This document shows, piece by piece, positions 35,647 to 44,539 of a DNA stretch of 64,000 bases (positions within the stretch are counted from its first letter, which is position 1; each line of letters opens with the position of its first letter). The stretch covers positions 496,001 through 560,000 of the forward strand of contig MKTX01000001.1 of assembly GCA_001898465.1 (NCBI GenBank). The letters run 5' to 3'. Source of the stretch: Sphingobacteriales bacterium 39-19. Lineage in GTDB: Bacteria; Bacteroidota; Bacteroidia; Chitinophagales; Chitinophagaceae. The translations under genes were made by a program, and so were the position numbers. The notes below the pieces were generated by a model. The model made no database searches and was not told the origin of the DNA. It saw only the letters and a program-made list of their open reading frames with translations.

Positions 35647-37137
35647 TTATTGTATATACCAACTCATATCTCCCCCTTTTTCATCTTTTAAAACAATACC
35701 CTGCTCCAGCAACTGGTTTCTTATTTTATCAGATGTAATAAAATCTTTTTTTGATTTTGATTCTTTGCGTATATCAATTAAAAGATTCATCACGGCTTTT
35801 AGCTTATCATTATCGGCCTCCGAACTATTTTTTAAACCAAAAATATCTTCTAAATACGTTTTAAAATGCTGTTTCATCAATTTTATTAAACCACTTCCCA
35901 CATCATGTGTACTTAGAATTTTATCTTTAAATGAATTGATAACGGGTACTATTTCAAAGAGATTTGCCAGCACTTTAGCGCTGTTAAAATCATCATCCAT
36001 AAACGATTCAAGCTCCATCAACAATCCATTTAATTTTGACTCTAAAGCCGGATCATTACCGGATTCATTTGGGGGCAATGGTAATTGTTGCAGGGTTTCA
36101 TGGGCTTCCCACATTCTTTTAAATGCTTTTTCTGCGGCTAATAGCGCATCATTACTAAAATCCAGCGTACTTCGGTAATGGCTTTGCAGTATAAAAAAAC
36201 GTACTGTCATCGGGCTGTAGGCCTGGGTGAGTAAGGGATGGGTACCGGTAAATAGCTCAGTGAGTTTTATCACATTATTATAACTTTTGCCCATTTTACG
36301 ACCATCGATAGTAATCATATTGTTGTGTACCCAATAATTAACCGGGGCCTCATGATTACAAATGGTGCTTTGTGCAATTTCACTTTCATGGTGGGGAAAT
36401 TGTAAGTCCATACCGCCCCCATGAATATCGAAACGGGTACCCAGGTACTTGGTGGCCATTGCCGAACATTCTATATGCCAGCCGGGGAAACCTTCTCCCC
36501 AGGGGCTTTTCCAACGCATAATATGTTCTGGGGGCGCTTTTTTCCATAAAGCAAAATCGGCCTTATCTCTTTTTTCTTCCTGTCCGTCCAGGTTGCGTGT
36601 GGTCTCTAAAAGATCTTCAATTACCCGGCCACTCAGTTTTCCGTAGGGATATTTTTCTGCATATTTTTTTACATCAAAATATACCGATCCGTTTACTACA
36701 TAAGCATACCCTTCCTCAATAATTTTTTCAATCATACTTATTTGTTCTATGATATGGCCGGTAGCTGTAGGCTCTATGCTGGGTTCTAAGCAATTAAATT
36801 GCAGCATGGCCCAATGAAACAGGTTGCTATATTTTTGAACCAGTTCCATGGGTTCCAATTTTTCGAGCAAAGCCTTTTTGCTTACTTTATCTTCTGCTTC
36901 TCTTCCTTCTTCTTCAAAATGGCCTGCGTCGGTAATGTTACGTACATACCGAACTTTAAAACCCTTATGCAGTAAGTACCGGTAAATAACATCAAAAGTA
37001 ATGTAAGGCCGTGCGTGCCCCAGGTGGCTTTCACCACTCACAGTAGGGCCGCAAACATACATGCCTGCATGGCCGGGGGTAATAGGAGTAAAGATTTCTT
37101 TTTGCCTGCTGTATGAATTAAATATTTGTAATGCCAT
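35647..37137 (-). CDS. cysS: cysteinyl-tRNA synthetase
   Basis: 496 residues. It charges tRNA-Cys. The zinc ligand C29 and YVCGPTVSGESHLGHARPY contain the HIGH-type motif as HLGH (38-41). WHIECSAMA and HGGGMDLQFPHHESEIAQS are the zinc and cysteine site; the KMSKS loop reads KMGKS in DGRKMGKSYNN. The anticodon-binding helical domain fills the C-terminus. Longer than the E. coli enzyme by about 35 residues. Confidence 0.96.
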   Translation of the reverse strand: MALQIFNSYSRQKEIFTPITPGHAGMYVCGPTVSGESHLGHARPYITFDVIYRYLLHKGFKVRYVRNITDAGHFEEEGREAEDKVSKKALLEKLEPMELVQKYSNLFHWAMLQFNCLEPSIEPTATGHIIEQISMIEKIIEEGYAYVVNGSVYFDVKKYAEKYPYGKLSGRVIEDLLETTRNLDGQEEKRDKADFALWKKAPPEHIMRWKSPWGEGFPGWHIECSAMATKYLGTRFDIHGGGMDLQFPHHESEIAQSTICNHEAPVNYWVHNNMITIDGRKMGKSYNNVIKLTELFTGTHPLLTQAYSPMTVRFFILQSHYRSTLDFSNDALLAAEKAFKRMWEAHETLQQLPLPPNESGNDPALESKLNGLLMELESFMDDDFNSAKVLANLFEIVPVINSFKDKILSTHDVGSGLIKLMKQHFKTYLEDIFGLKNSSEADNDKLKAVMNLLIDIRKESKSKKDFITSDKIRNQLLEQGIVLKDEKGGDMSWYIQ

Positions 37138-37440
37138 AATATTATTTTATTAACCAGTTATTGTGTTTAGTGCATCCTCTTTTCCGGATGCATGCCGCCA
37201 AAATGAAGTTTCGGGGCGGATGTGGCTCATTTATAACCGGCATCGTGCTGCTAAAATTATTATTAAAAAGGAATGAGGTATTGGGAATGGCCCCTATACG
37301 GGCACAAAGATATTAAGCTATGCCCAAGGGCAACAACAAAAAGAGATATAATATACAGATTTGCTTAAAAACATGATGAAGTAAAACTAATGCATTTTTT
37401 TGAAAATGCGGGAGCCATTCAAGAAATAAATTTTGTACCG
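37138..37440. other. 303-base intergenic region upstream of cysS
   Basis: Contains no ORF with family similarity and no tRNA I can fold. It holds a hairpin (37171-37177 with 37186-37192) in the cysS leader and a -7-like TCATTTTG at about 37198-37205 on the minus strand. The rest is unassigned AT-rich sequence. Confidence 0.5.
37171..37192 (-). promoter_or_regulatory. hairpin in the cysS 5' leader
   Basis: Seven-base stem TGCATCC/GGATGCA with an eight-base loop, 35 bases before the cysS ATG. No T-run follows, so it is not a terminator; a regulatory role is speculative. Confidence 0.3.
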
Positions 37441-38571
37441 CTATTCTTTATGTAAGAAGAGATCGGCTACAATGGGATAATGATCGCTAATGGCTTTCTT
37501 TATCCGAACGTATTGCTCCACATCAAAGCGGCTGCCAGCAAAAATATTATCTATTCTTAAAGTGGGTGAAATACCTACGAAGGTTCGCCCCAGGCCGGTT
37601 CCTTTTTCGGCAAATGCATTTTTTAAACCCTTCCCAATGGTCCGATATGCATAGCTATTGGGTACATCATTAAAATCTCCGCAAACCACCACCGGGTACA
37701 CACTTTCGTTAATCGCTTTGCGGATGCGATCGCTTTGAAAATGCCTTAACAGGAAGCCATGCTTAAATTTTGCGATGAGGTTTTTAGACGCTTCAATATC
37801 CTTTTTGCTTTCCAGCTCCGGCGTATTTATATATTGGCGGTTGGTTTCAGTAAATTTTAAAGATTGCAGGTGCAGGTTAAAAATGCGGATGGTATCTCCA
37901 GCTTTTACCAGGTCGGCATATTGAAAAATAGAATTATAATCATGGGGTTCGTAACTCAGCGTATGTTTATTAATGAGGGGATATTTCGACAGAATAATAA
38001 TTCCAAAATGGTGCTTTTGATCAAAGTCTATTTTTCGGTTATAGGAATAATTATAATAAGACATATTTAAGCTGGCCATCAGGTCGGGCAGGTAATTAAT
38101 GGCACCCGGAATACTATCGCTGGCTACTACTTCCTGGAAGCAGGCTACATCAGGATTGTATTGATTTATTAAAGCGAGCATGGCTTGCTTTTTTTCGGGA
38201 TGCAGCTTGTGCTCCAGTATGCTAAAATGTTCTACATTCCAACTCATAACCCTAAGGTTGGCTGGGTGTTTTGCGGCCACAAAATTAGGGGTGAAACGCA
38301 CTTCTACCAATTGCCTGATAGGTACCCAGGCAAGTGCAATCGCAAGCAAACTTATTAATGCATATTTAAAACTGGCAAAGAGCCAAAAAAGAATAAAAAA
38401 AAGCAATAAGATTAAAAAATAAAAAGAAGCCAGGTTTAGTAAGCCCATAAACCAAAAGTACTGGGGATTTAATTTTGTACCATAGCAACTCAATAAAAAC
38501 AAAAGGGAAGTTACCACGTTTAAAACAATTGCGGTGCGTTTTGTAAACCTGCGAAACCAGTTAATTGCCAT
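37441..38571 (-). CDS. endonuclease/exonuclease/phosphatase family membrane protein
   Basis: 376 residues. Three N-terminal membrane helices (to about 85) precede an EEP domain: MSWNVEHFSIL, DVACFQEVVAS, CGDFNDVPNSYAYRTIG and the catalytic ISDHYPIVADLFL. Such proteins hydrolyse phosphodiester or phospholipid head groups; the membrane part suggests a substrate near the membrane, but it is not known. It follows the diacylglycerol-kinase-like gene by 43 bases, a pair that could act in lipid turnover. Confidence 0.85.
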   Translation of the reverse strand: MAINWFRRFTKRTAIVLNVVTSLLFLLSCYGTKLNPQYFWFMGLLNLASFYFLILLLFFILFWLFASFKYALISLLAIALAWVPIRQLVEVRFTPNFVAAKHPANLRVMSWNVEHFSILEHKLHPEKKQAMLALINQYNPDVACFQEVVASDSIPGAINYLPDLMASLNMSYYNYSYNRKIDFDQKHHFGIIILSKYPLINKHTLSYEPHDYNSIFQYADLVKAGDTIRIFNLHLQSLKFTETNRQYINTPELESKKDIEASKNLIAKFKHGFLLRHFQSDRIRKAINESVYPVVVCGDFNDVPNSYAYRTIGKGLKNAFAEKGTGLGRTFVGISPTLRIDNIFAGSRFDVEQYVRIKKAISDHYPIVADLFLHKE

Positions 38572-38614
38572 AAACTAAATGTACGTTGAAATGTTAGTTT
38601 TTTAATCTTAAAAC

Positions 38615-39454
38615 CTATTTTATCATCAGGTATGCCGGTAAAACGGTATAATGAAAAATTTTCTCTTTTATCAGTTCACCATCCAGCTGGGCATATAATT
38701 CATTTTCACAAAACACTTTTATATCGGTTGCCTGAAAATATAATATACAAGATAATGACAGGTGTTTCCCGGTTTCAATTTTGGGTAAATACAGTAATCG
38801 TTTTAATAAGCCCAGGGGTTTGCATAAAAGTAAATCAAGCTTGCCATCATCCAGGGTGGCCCGGGGGGTAACTAAAAAACCACCCCCTGTGCGGCTGCTA
38901 TTATTGGCAGATACCAATAAAAATTTCCCTAACCATTCTTTTCCATCTACTGTAACACGAAAGTCAGGTTCCCGGTAGCTGAATATTTTTTTTAATACTA
39001 CCCATAAGTATCCGAAGTGGCCACCCAGCTTCCGGATTGCTTTCATTGATCGCAACACTTCCCCATCAAAACCGATTCCCGAACTATTAATATACACTTT
39101 ATTGTTGCAGCAAGCCGCATCTATGGGCCTGGCCGGGGCTGATAATATTTTTTCCAATAGTTCTTCCTTGCTGATATCGCCGTATAATTTCCAATGAAAA
39201 TCGTTTCCTGTTCCTCCTTTAAAAATGGAGAGTGGTGTTTTTGAATAAGTGTAATGGTTCAAAAAGTAATTTACGGTTCCATCGCCACCCACTATCCAGA
39301 TATCAGAAAATGCATCCATCCTGTGTGGCCAGTTGCCTATAAAAAGAGAACAGGATATTTTTTTATGAGCTAGTTGTGTTGCGAGCCAATTACCCAGCTC
39401 ACCTGCATGGCCGCTACCAGAAAGAGGGTTTACTAAAATACCAATGTGCACCAT
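38615..39454 (-). CDS. diacylglycerol kinase catalytic-domain protein
   Basis: 279 residues. A YegS/DgkB-type lipid kinase: NPLSGSG (9-15), the nucleotide loop GGDGT (56-60) and KGGTGNDFHWKLYGD, plus RTGGGFLVTPRATLDDGKLDLLL. It would phosphorylate diacylglycerol or a related lipid at the inner membrane. It is upstream of the EEP-family gene on the same strand and 21 bases after the lipoprotein gene at 39476-39961, so the three may form one transcript. Confidence 0.88.
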   Translation of the reverse strand: MVHIGILVNPLSGSGHAGELGNWLATQLAHKKISCSLFIGNWPHRMDAFSDIWIVGGDGTVNYFLNHYTYSKTPLSIFKGGTGNDFHWKLYGDISKEELLEKILSAPARPIDAACCNNKVYINSSGIGFDGEVLRSMKAIRKLGGHFGYLWVVLKKIFSYREPDFRVTVDGKEWLGKFLLVSANNSSRTGGGFLVTPRATLDDGKLDLLLCKPLGLLKRLLYLPKIETGKHLSLSCILYFQATDIKVFCENELYAQLDGELIKEKIFHYTVLPAYLMIK

Positions 39455-39475
39455 GCAAATGAATATATTTCAAAA

Positions 39476-39961
39476 TCAAGTACCTACACTATCGGGTTTA
39501 TCAACAGTTACTGGCGGGGTTTTTTCTGCCGGCGGGCTGTTTAATGGAGCGCCCACTGCAATATCACAGCGATGGCCGGGTTCGCCATGGGGCGGGTTCA
39601 TGCCAGCTGCAGTTTTAACGGGGGCCTGTACGGGTTGAGTATTAATGGTATTTATTGTTTTCGCAGCCGGGGCTGCAGTAGTAGCCGGAGAAGAATTGAG
39701 TGGAGCGCCCACTGCTATATCACAGCGATGGCCGGGCATGCCATGTGCGGGATTCAAAGCGGCCATATTACCCTGTGGTTTTTTTTCAGCAGCGGGGGCG
39801 ACTGTTGTAATGGGCATCACCACAGGTTGGCTATCAATAACTACAGCGGCTTTTGTGGATTGAACCGAGTTCATCAGGCTCTCATCTTTTTCGGGGCTGG
39901 CTGGTGAGCAACTACTTATTATAATTGAAGAAACAATAAAACCGGCAATAAAAAATCTCAT
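39476..39961 (-). CDS. lipoprotein with duplicated NPxHGxPGHRCD motif
   Basis: 161 residues. Start at ATG 39961, giving a signal peptide with lipobox cysteine C18. The rest is Ala/Pro/Thr-rich and probably disordered, apart from two near-identical copies of NPxHGxPGHRCDIAVGAPL at residues 70-88 and 122-140. Each copy contributes two His and one Cys, which could bind metal or haem. I have seen single copies of this motif in other Bacteroidota proteins but know no assigned function. It is upstream of the lipid-kinase gene. Confidence 0.7.
   Translation of the reverse strand: MRFFIAGFIVSSIIISSCSPASPEKDESLMNSVQSTKAAVVIDSQPVVMPITTVAPAAEKKPQGNMAALNPAHGMPGHRCDIAVGAPLNSSPATTAAPAAKTINTINTQPVQAPVKTAAGMNPPHGEPGHRCDIAVGAPLNSPPAEKTPPVTVDKPDSVGT
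39536..39598 (-). repeat. coding repeat copy 2 of the NPxHGxPGHRCD motif
   Basis: 63 bases coding residues 122-142; nearly identical in DNA to 39692-39754. Confidence 0.8.
39692..39754 (-). repeat. coding repeat copy 1 of the NPxHGxPGHRCD motif
   Basis: 63 bases coding residues 70-90. High DNA identity with the second copy suggests a fairly recent duplication or selection at the DNA level. Confidence 0.8.
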
Positions 39962-40014
39962 AATGTCAATTTTTGTCAAAAACAAATATACGGCTATGCT
40001 TTTAGCATCCACAT

Positions 40015-40048
40015 AAAAGAAGGCCGTTTTTAATTGCGACCTTCTTTT
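40015..40048 (-). terminator. terminator after the type 9 secreted protein
   Basis: Nine-base stem (40015-40023 with 40040-40048) just downstream of the gene's stop. T residues are in the distal arm on the minus strand. Confidence 0.6.
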
Positions 40049-40059
40049 TAATACTCAAT

Positions 40060-41847
40060 TTAAAGCTTTATGACCCTGATGGTTTGGAGTAAGGAGCCAG
40101 CCTGCACTTGTATAAAATACACACTTGCACTTTGTATTTTGTGTAAAGAAACGGCCAACTGATTTCTTCCCGGTAAAAGAGCTTCTGTTTTGTGGCTAAG
40201 GAGTTTCCCATTCTCATCAATAATATTTATGACTACATTCCGGTTTATATCGCTCAGCAATGTTATGTGAACAGGCAATGACGAAGAAACGATACCGGGA
40301 TAATAACTTTCAATTTTTAGTTTTGTAATATCTTTTTTATTCAGTGCTACTACCGAAGTGCGTTTAAATTGACCATCTATATCTACTTGTTTTAAACGGT
40401 AATAAAAAACAGGAACTTGAGGAGGCAGGTTTTGATCCAGGTATGAGTAAGAGGTTGTATTTGTGCTATGACCAGATGCATTGAGCCTGGCAATGGCTAT
40501 AAAATTCTGCCCATCAGTGCTTCGTTCCAGGTCGAAATAAGCGCTGTTCACTTCATTTTCAGTTTTCCAGTGTAGGCTGATATTTTCCTGTTGCCATTGG
40601 GCAGTAAAAAGACTAATGGATACAGGGAGTATGAAATTGCTAAAATTTACCAAGCCCAGGGCGGCATTATCTGGCTGATGAAAAATTACATTTTCTATTT
40701 CAGCGGGATCATTGGTACCCCAATAATTTCCTTGGGCAGAAATGGGTTCCGGGGTATTATTATATAATGCAATATGGGGGGTGCTGGCATTGGTGTTATT
40801 ATAAATGCGGTTCTTACCATCATCAGTAGTGTCGCTGTTTGCCAGGTTTCCCAAATTGGGCTGAGCGTGGCCCTGTATTGTAATACCCCATAGGTTCCCG
40901 GTAATTTCGTTGCCGGTAACAATTGTATTTTGTGGATTGCCTGCAGAACCTCCGCTAAATGCAATACCGCTTCCGCCGGTTGCCGGATTGTTATCGGTAT
41001 TATTGTTTGCAATAATATTATAGCTTACTACGCTGTTAATGTTACTGCCGCCATTAAAAGTAATGCCGTAACGGTTGTTTATAATAGTATTGCCTTTAAT
41101 AATTGCATATACATTCCCAATGGGAAGAAAACCAATACCACCGGATTTGGTAGAGGCTTGCAAAATTTGGTTATCCAAAATCTTTACCGTATCGCCACCG
41201 GCACTGGTAGCGCCCAGGTTTATTTGGGGTACATTTCCATTAAGCGTGTTATTGCCCATAAAAATATTTTTAATAATTTTTGGGGCATTGCTAATATTGG
41301 CTCCTCCTTGTATGGCGGCTCGCATATTATTCAAAAACTTACAATTACTAATTACGGGATTTGACCGAAACAACGAAATAGCAGCGTTTCCAAACGTGGA
41401 TAAAGCAGAATTATATTGAAAAGTACAACTATCAATTACAATACTGCAGTCGCTAAGCCGAAGCGAATTGGCATATTCCAGCGTAAGTTTTTTTATAAAA
41501 GAACTACTATTATTATCAATCCATACACCCAGGTACCGGTTACTGATGTTTTGGGCTGTAAATATTACCTGGTTGGGCGGGTTTATAGTTAAGGTTCCCA
41601 GCACATATAAATATGTAGCGCCTGCAAATTTTACAGTTTCATCTGTATTAATCTGAATAATATCGTTATTGCTGATGGTAATGGTATCATTAATATAATA
41701 GGTACTCCCATCGAAACTTACATCACCCGCAGCATTGGCCACAAGGTCACTAAGATTCCAGATTACACCCGTACCGGGTGTTGTATAATTTGCAAATGCG
41801 TAGAAAGTCAGAAAAACGAATGCTAAAGAAATGTAAAATTTTTTCAT
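40060..41847 (-). CDS. secreted right-handed beta-helix protein with T9SS C-terminal domain
   Basis: 595 residues. Signal peptide at the start (MKKFYISLAFVFLTFYAFA; ATG 41847 chosen because the longer frame adds residues before it). Residues about 80-400 are Asn/Ile-rich turns of a parallel beta-helix, including NRYGITFNGGSNINS and the conserved NYWGTNDPAEIENVI. A fibronectin-like middle segment follows. The last 75 residues match the type A sorting domain (NVVINIIDENGKLL, SASVYFIQVQAGSLLQTIRVIKL shown in part), which directs export by the type 9 system and attachment. Substrate of the helix unknown. Confidence 0.85.
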   Translation of the reverse strand: MKKFYISLAFVFLTFYAFANYTTPGTGVIWNLSDLVANAAGDVSFDGSTYYINDTITISNNDIIQINTDETVKFAGATYLYVLGTLTINPPNQVIFTAQNISNRYLGVWIDNNSSSFIKKLTLEYANSLRLSDCSIVIDSCTFQYNSALSTFGNAAISLFRSNPVISNCKFLNNMRAAIQGGANISNAPKIIKNIFMGNNTLNGNVPQINLGATSAGGDTVKILDNQILQASTKSGGIGFLPIGNVYAIIKGNTIINNRYGITFNGGSNINSVVSYNIIANNNTDNNPATGGSGIAFSGGSAGNPQNTIVTGNEITGNLWGITIQGHAQPNLGNLANSDTTDDGKNRIYNNTNASTPHIALYNNTPEPISAQGNYWGTNDPAEIENVIFHQPDNAALGLVNFSNFILPVSISLFTAQWQQENISLHWKTENEVNSAYFDLERSTDGQNFIAIARLNASGHSTNTTSYSYLDQNLPPQVPVFYYRLKQVDIDGQFKRTSVVALNKKDITKLKIESYYPGIVSSSLPVHITLLSDINRNVVINIIDENGKLLSHKTEALLPGRNQLAVSLHKIQSASVYFIQVQAGSLLQTIRVIKL

Positions 41848-42056
41848 GCTCAACAAGTTTTTAAAGGCCAAAGATAATCAATAATCAAAGCTTTAAATTA
41901 GCCAGGCATCGCATTGAGATTTATAAAGAGCTAAATAATGATTAATTTATTCCCTGTTTGTACAGGTTCATATAAAAAAGAATGAGTATAAATGAATAAA
42001 TTAAAAATTGTGGCACAATTTTTACAGATATTACAGCGAAATAAAACCGAAAAAAA

Positions 42057-42575
42057 ATGAAAAAGCTATTACTGCTATTAACAATCAGTGCAATCTTTGT
42101 TGCATGTAAGTCAAAATCATCAGATGCTGATGCAGGCAAGGATATTATATTACAAGACTCTTCTACTATGCACAGCAGTGCTTCAGCAGATACTGCCATG
42201 GTACCCCCTGCACCCACTGCCGTGGCGCCTGCACCCGTGGTAATTGAAAAGAAAACGGTAATAGTAAAGGAAGTTCCTGCTAAATCAAATACAAGCACTA
42301 CCACCACTACTACAACTCCTGCCACAAGTACTTCCACTTCTACTACAAGCGGTACTAACGAAGGAACTGCTGAAGCGCCTGCTCCACAAAAAAAGGGTAT
42401 TAGTGGTGCTGCAAAAGGAGCCATTATAGGCGGCGTAGGCGGTGCAGTGGCCGGTGCGGTAATTGGTAAAAATGCAAAAGGAGCAGCTATTGGCGGTGTT
42501 ATTGGTGCAGCGGGTGGCTATATCATCGGGAAAAATAAAGACAAGAAGAAAAAGGATAGCCTTAATCATCAGTAA
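42057..42575 (+). CDS. glycine-zipper outer-membrane lipoprotein
   Basis: 172 residues. Lipobox VAC with Cys17. A long Thr/Ser/Ala/Pro-rich linker (about 25-115) leads to a glycine-zipper pair: GAAKGAIIGGVGGAVAGAVI and GAAIGGVIGAAGGYIIG, then a Lys-rich tail. Such YMGG-like zippers insert in or span membranes and recur in OsmB- and Rcs-linked stress lipoproteins. It is co-oriented with, and 39 bases from, the small protein gene; no other context clue. Confidence 0.8.
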   Translation: MKKLLLLLTISAIFVACKSKSSDADAGKDIILQDSSTMHSSASADTAMVPPAPTAVAPAPVVIEKKTVIVKEVPAKSNTSTTTTTTTPATSTSTSTTSGTNEGTAEAPAPQKKGISGAAKGAIIGGVGGAVAGAVIGKNAKGAAIGGVIGAAGGYIIGKNKDKKKKDSLNHQ

Positions 42576-42614
42576 AATTTTATAAAAATTATATTACCGG
42601 GTAAATTTTAAATT

Positions 42615-42824
42615 ATGAAAAAGAAAAGCGGGTTGGGTATTTTGCTGGCTGGCATTGCTGCCTATGGGTTATATAAATATTCAAAAATGAATGCCAATGA
42701 AAAAGCAGCATTAAAAGATAAATTAAAAACCAAGAGCAAAAAAATGTATGATGATTATGTGCCCAATGAAGTGAAAAATATTTTTAGCAAGAAAGAGCCT
42801 GGGCATACAGCATCTTCCAACTAA
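42615..42824 (+). CDS. small membrane-associated protein (69 residues)
   Basis: A short protein with a hydrophobic N-terminal helix (LGILLAGIAAYGLYKY) followed by a strongly basic, helical tail (NANEKAALKDKLKTKSKKMYDDYV). It resembles small YtxH-like proteins in shape but not clearly in sequence. It follows the glycine-zipper gene and ends at a strong terminator, so the two may act together. Function unknown. Confidence 0.65.
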   Translation: MKKKSGLGILLAGIAAYGLYKYSKMNANEKAALKDKLKTKSKKMYDDYVPNEVKNIFSKKEPGHTASSN

Positions 42825-42851
42825 ATGGATAAGAGCAAAAAGTGGATACAA

Positions 42852-42877
42852 AAAGCCCCGTTATTTAACGGGGCTTT
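42852..42877. terminator. bidirectional Rho-independent terminator
   Basis: Perfect 11-base stem (42852-42862 with 42867-42877), four-base loop, between the convergent ends of the small-protein operon and the rhomboid gene. Confidence 0.85.
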
Positions 42878-42890
42878 CCTTTTATATCCA

Positions 42891-43838
42891 TTAAAGACTA
42901 TTGTCTTCCGATGCTTTTTTTAATATTTTCTTTTCTTCATCGGTTAAAAAATGGTAGCCTTTGGTATTTATTTTATCTAAAATTTCATCTACTCTTTGTT
43001 GTGTAATATGAGGAGATTTTTGGTACGGGTTACGATTCCCTTTTTCATAAAAGAGCGACTCTCTTGCCGTTTTACTATTACCCCTTCCCGAAGGGTTAAA
43101 AAGATTCATGAATGTATGATAAAAGCGATTCATCCATAAGCTGCCATCCCATCCTTTATGGAGTAATATTACAAACAGAACACCAGCAAGCGCACCACCC
43201 AGGTGGCTTAGCTGCCAAGGCAGGGCAGCATTATGTATGTTAATCACATCTATTAAAATATAAATGGCAAGTAAAACCCAAATGGGAACCCCGCCCCGTA
43301 TATCCGGTAAAATGCGGTAAGATGGAGTAAGCATCACTACGGCTGTTGCTACAGCCATTACAGAGGCATTGGCGCCATTAAGAAAAATATTTATGGTTTG
43401 ATCGCCGGTATTCATAAAGAGATAAAACCCCGCAATAAAAAAGAGGGCACCGGCAAGCCCGCCATATATATAGACAGGGATGATCTTGGTATTACCGGAT
43501 ATGGATTGCAGGAGAGAGCCAAAGCACCAAAGCCAAACCATATTGGCAAAAAAAGACCAGAATGTGGCTTCAGAAAACATCCAGGTAAAAATTGTCCAGG
43601 GCCGTTCAGATAATACAGAAAGATGGGCCGGTAAAGCAAAGTATTCAAAAATAGAAGTAAGGTATTTGCTATCGGGTTTTTCAAATGCCTGGTAACCCAC
43701 CTTAATGGAATATAATAATAAAAAGAAAATAATATTGATGATGATGAGGTTTACCAGTGCATTTCTATCATCGCCCAATAAATAGCGGTAACGTTTTGTG
43801 TGTTGCCTAAATTCACTATACCTGTCAGCTTCTCCCAT
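42891..43838 (-). CDS. rhomboid intramembrane protease, divergent active site
   Basis: 315 residues with about six membrane helices. The candidate catalytic dyad is S159 (GANASVMAV) and H212 (QLSHLGGALAGV). The usual GxSG reads NASV, so the Gly after the Ser is lost. A C-terminal soluble tail (from about 265) ends in a short helical domain (DEILDKINTKGYHFLTDEEK) also seen in other Bacteroidota rhomboids. Whether it is active or a pseudoprotease cannot be told. It follows a second, canonical rhomboid gene by 64 bases. Confidence 0.85.
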   Translation of the reverse strand: MGEADRYSEFRQHTKRYRYLLGDDRNALVNLIIINIIFFLLLYSIKVGYQAFEKPDSKYLTSIFEYFALPAHLSVLSERPWTIFTWMFSEATFWSFFANMVWLWCFGSLLQSISGNTKIIPVYIYGGLAGALFFIAGFYLFMNTGDQTINIFLNGANASVMAVATAVVMLTPSYRILPDIRGGVPIWVLLAIYILIDVINIHNAALPWQLSHLGGALAGVLFVILLHKGWDGSLWMNRFYHTFMNLFNPSGRGNSKTARESLFYEKGNRNPYQKSPHITQQRVDEILDKINTKGYHFLTDEEKKILKKASEDNSL

Positions 43839-43902
43839 AACCTGGTTAATTTAAAATGTAGATTGTAAAATTACTAATTGCCACTTCAATTACGAGGGTT
43901 TG

Positions 43903-44517
43903 TTAACGATAATTACGATGATTTGTTTTTTTCCAATAAATGGCCAATAACAACCCGGCCACTACGCCACCCAGGTGAGCAAAGTGAGCAATATTACTGC
44001 CAGTAGGATTTACGCCACCAAAAAGATCGAGCAATGCCAGTCCGGCTACCGCCCATTTTGCCTTGATGGGAAATGGGATTGGAAAGATGAACATTTCGGT
44101 GTTGGGAAATAAATAGGCAAAGGCGCCAAATAAACCCATAATGGCCCCGGATGCACCTATAGCAGGAGCATTTGAAAGAAATAACTGGGCTACACCTGCT
44201 GCCAGGCCACAAGCGAAATAGAAAACTAAAAACCTTTTACCGCCCCATAATTTTTCTAAAACAGATCCAAATATCCACAGCCCAAACATATTAAATAAAA
44301 TATGTGCCAACCCTCCATGGGTAAACATGTGTGTGACCAGTTGATAAGGCTTAAATTGGCCGCTCTCTATGGGCCAGAGCGCCATAAAAGTGGTAATTTT
44401 TGCAAAGGGGCCGTCAAAAATATTTTGAATTAAAAAGACGGCTCCATTGAGCAATATCAGGTTCAAAACTACAGGCGTGGTGGGGTTAAATCTTTTACCG
44501 GTATTAAGATAAGACAT
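43903..44517 (-). CDS. rhomboid family intramembrane serine protease
   Basis: 204 residues, six membrane helices. Canonical features: HGGLAHILFNMFGLWIFG with the conserved His and Asn, the nucleophile S123 in GASGAIMGLFGAFAYL and H181 in HFAHLGGVVAGLL. It cleaves membrane helices in the bilayer. It lies between rlmD (22 bases upstream) and the divergent rhomboid gene, and all three are on the minus strand. Confidence 0.95.
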   Translation of the reverse strand: MSYLNTGKRFNPTTPVVLNLILLNGAVFLIQNIFDGPFAKITTFMALWPIESGQFKPYQLVTHMFTHGGLAHILFNMFGLWIFGSVLEKLWGGKRFLVFYFACGLAAGVAQLFLSNAPAIGASGAIMGLFGAFAYLFPNTEMFIFPIPFPIKAKWAVAGLALLDLFGGVNPTGSNIAHFAHLGGVVAGLLLAIYWKKTNHRNYR

Positions 44518-44539
44518 AGGTGCAAATTTAATTTTAATA

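Noticed and set aside
37138..37440. possible tRNA or small gene in the cysS upstream gap
   Set aside because: I could not fold a cloverleaf or find a CCA-adjacent acceptor stem. A 31-codon frame here has no recognisable features.
39536..39754. direct repeats as a possible CRISPR or mobile element
   Set aside because: Only two copies, both in frame inside one gene and coding for the same motif, so this is a protein repeat.
39572..39907. 111-residue plus-strand frame rich in Gly, Cys and Ser
   Set aside because: Antisense of the lipoprotein with the duplicated motif; its repeats only mirror that gene.
41942..42424. 160-residue minus-strand frame, Val/Ala-rich
   Set aside because: It is the antisense of the Thr/Pro/glycine-zipper repeats of the lipoprotein gene; a low-complexity shadow.
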